Translations under genes and position numbers: made by a program
Notes under the pieces: generated by a model
Told to the model about the DNA's origin: nothing
What the model saw: only the letters and a program-made list of their open reading frames with translations
Databases searched by the model: none
Assembly: GCF_001429045.1 (NCBI RefSeq)
Contig: NZ_LMHY01000001.1
Coordinates: 379,892 to 443,891 of the forward strand
Reading direction: 5' to 3'
Origin: Pseudomonas sp. Root71
GTDB taxonomy: Bacteria; Pseudomonadota; Gammaproteobacteria; Pseudomonadales; Pseudomonadaceae
DNA length: 64,000 nucleotides
Part shown: piece after piece, positions 63,788-64,000 of the stretch
Layout of the letters: each line of letters begins with the position of its first letter
Numbering within the stretch: position 1 is the first letter of the stretch

Positions 63788-64000
63788 ATGTTTGGTTCCA
63801 ACGACGACAAGAAGACCCCAGCTGCGGCTGGCGAGAAAAAAAGCCTGTTCGGATGGCTGCGCAAAAAGCCGCAGGAACCCGTCGTCGAACAGCCACAAGC
63901 CATTTCTGAACCAGCGCCGACGCCGGTCCCGGTAATAGAAGAAGCGCCCGCGTCGGTTGTTTTGCCGATTGCCGAGCCGTTGCAGCAACCCAAGGTTGAA
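63788..64000 (+). CDS. ftsY: Signal recognition particle receptor FtsY, N-terminal part
   Basis: The first 71 codons are present and the gene runs off the right edge. The start MFGSNDDKKTPAAAGEKKSL and FGWLRKKPQEP match the Pseudomonas FtsY N terminus as I remember it. This is the variable acidic/proline-rich A domain (EQPQAISEPAPTPVPVIEEA) that touches the membrane and translocon; the GTPase NG domain lies outside. ftsY is divergent from the M16-rsmD operon. Confidence 0.9.
   Translation, partial: MFGSNDDKKTPAAAGEKKSLFGWLRKKPQEPVVEQPQAISEPAPTPVPVIEEAPASVVLPIAEPLQQPKVE

Overview
This window is chromosomal DNA from a Pseudomonas of the P. fluorescens group. The evidence is dense GC-rich coding on both strands, two abundant REP-type repeat families in the intergenic gaps, and a gene order that, from memory, follows the P. 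aeruginosa segment from serA (about PA0316) to ftsY (PA0373). No rRNA, tRNA, CRISPR array, prophage or complete insertion sequence was seen.

Layout. Positions 1-5400 hold a cut-off penicillin acylase gene and small genes: a thioredoxin-like DUF6436 protein, a lysophospholipase-like hydrolase, DUF2059, a 2OG-Fe(II) oxygenase, DUF523, a short periplasmic binding protein and DUF4399. Positions 5445-15043 hold serA facing D-2-hydroxyglutarate dehydrogenase, an FAH-family enzyme, two SdiA-regulated-like paralogues, rpiA facing ilvA, DUF2269 and a HAD phosphatase. Positions 15187-21732 hold rppH-ptsP, an NRDE protein, a TSUP permease and lgt-thyA. Positions 21873-24683 are the cadmium/zinc unit cadR/cadA with a textbook MerR-type operator.

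Positions 24700-31485 form a 2-aminoethylphosphonate uptake and breakdown unit: LysR regulator, ATPase, fused permease, binding protein, FAD oxidoreductase and a PhnZ-like HD oxygenase. Positions 31640-46326 return to core genes: a DUF3482 GTPase with DUF2868, folA, tcyP, the phosphorylcholine phosphatase gene pchP, a DUF6124 gene behind a highly structured leader, ilvD, an MFS pump, rlmI, an HDOD protein, mutM, a ferredoxin and coaD. Positions 46442-50951 are the long-chain alcohol oxidation genes laoA-laoB-laoC facing laoR, with a perfect palindrome between them. A sulfurtransferase, an AraC regulator and a YheT hydrolase follow. Positions 53909-63180 are an M16 metallopeptidase cluster around rsmD, and the window ends inside ftsY.

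The most unusual items are these. (1) The RNA-like leader of the DUF6124 gene at 38122-38345 has two hairpins with an identical TTTGGTAG loop, one CTACCAA element that can pair with either, and mutually exclusive stems next to the ribosome binding site. (2) The M16 cluster contains a fused active-plus-inactive peptidase that lost both its signal peptide and its membrane anchor, was cut by a new stop codon, and is followed by a fossil of the rsmD start. (3) A 270-bp element with perfect 33-bp terminal inverted repeats, bounded by TA, lies between the M16 genes and ftsY. (4) REP elements repeatedly overlap the stop codons of neighbouring genes. (5) Candidate operators or leaders lie at serA/D2HGDH, the phosphonate operon, pchP and lao.
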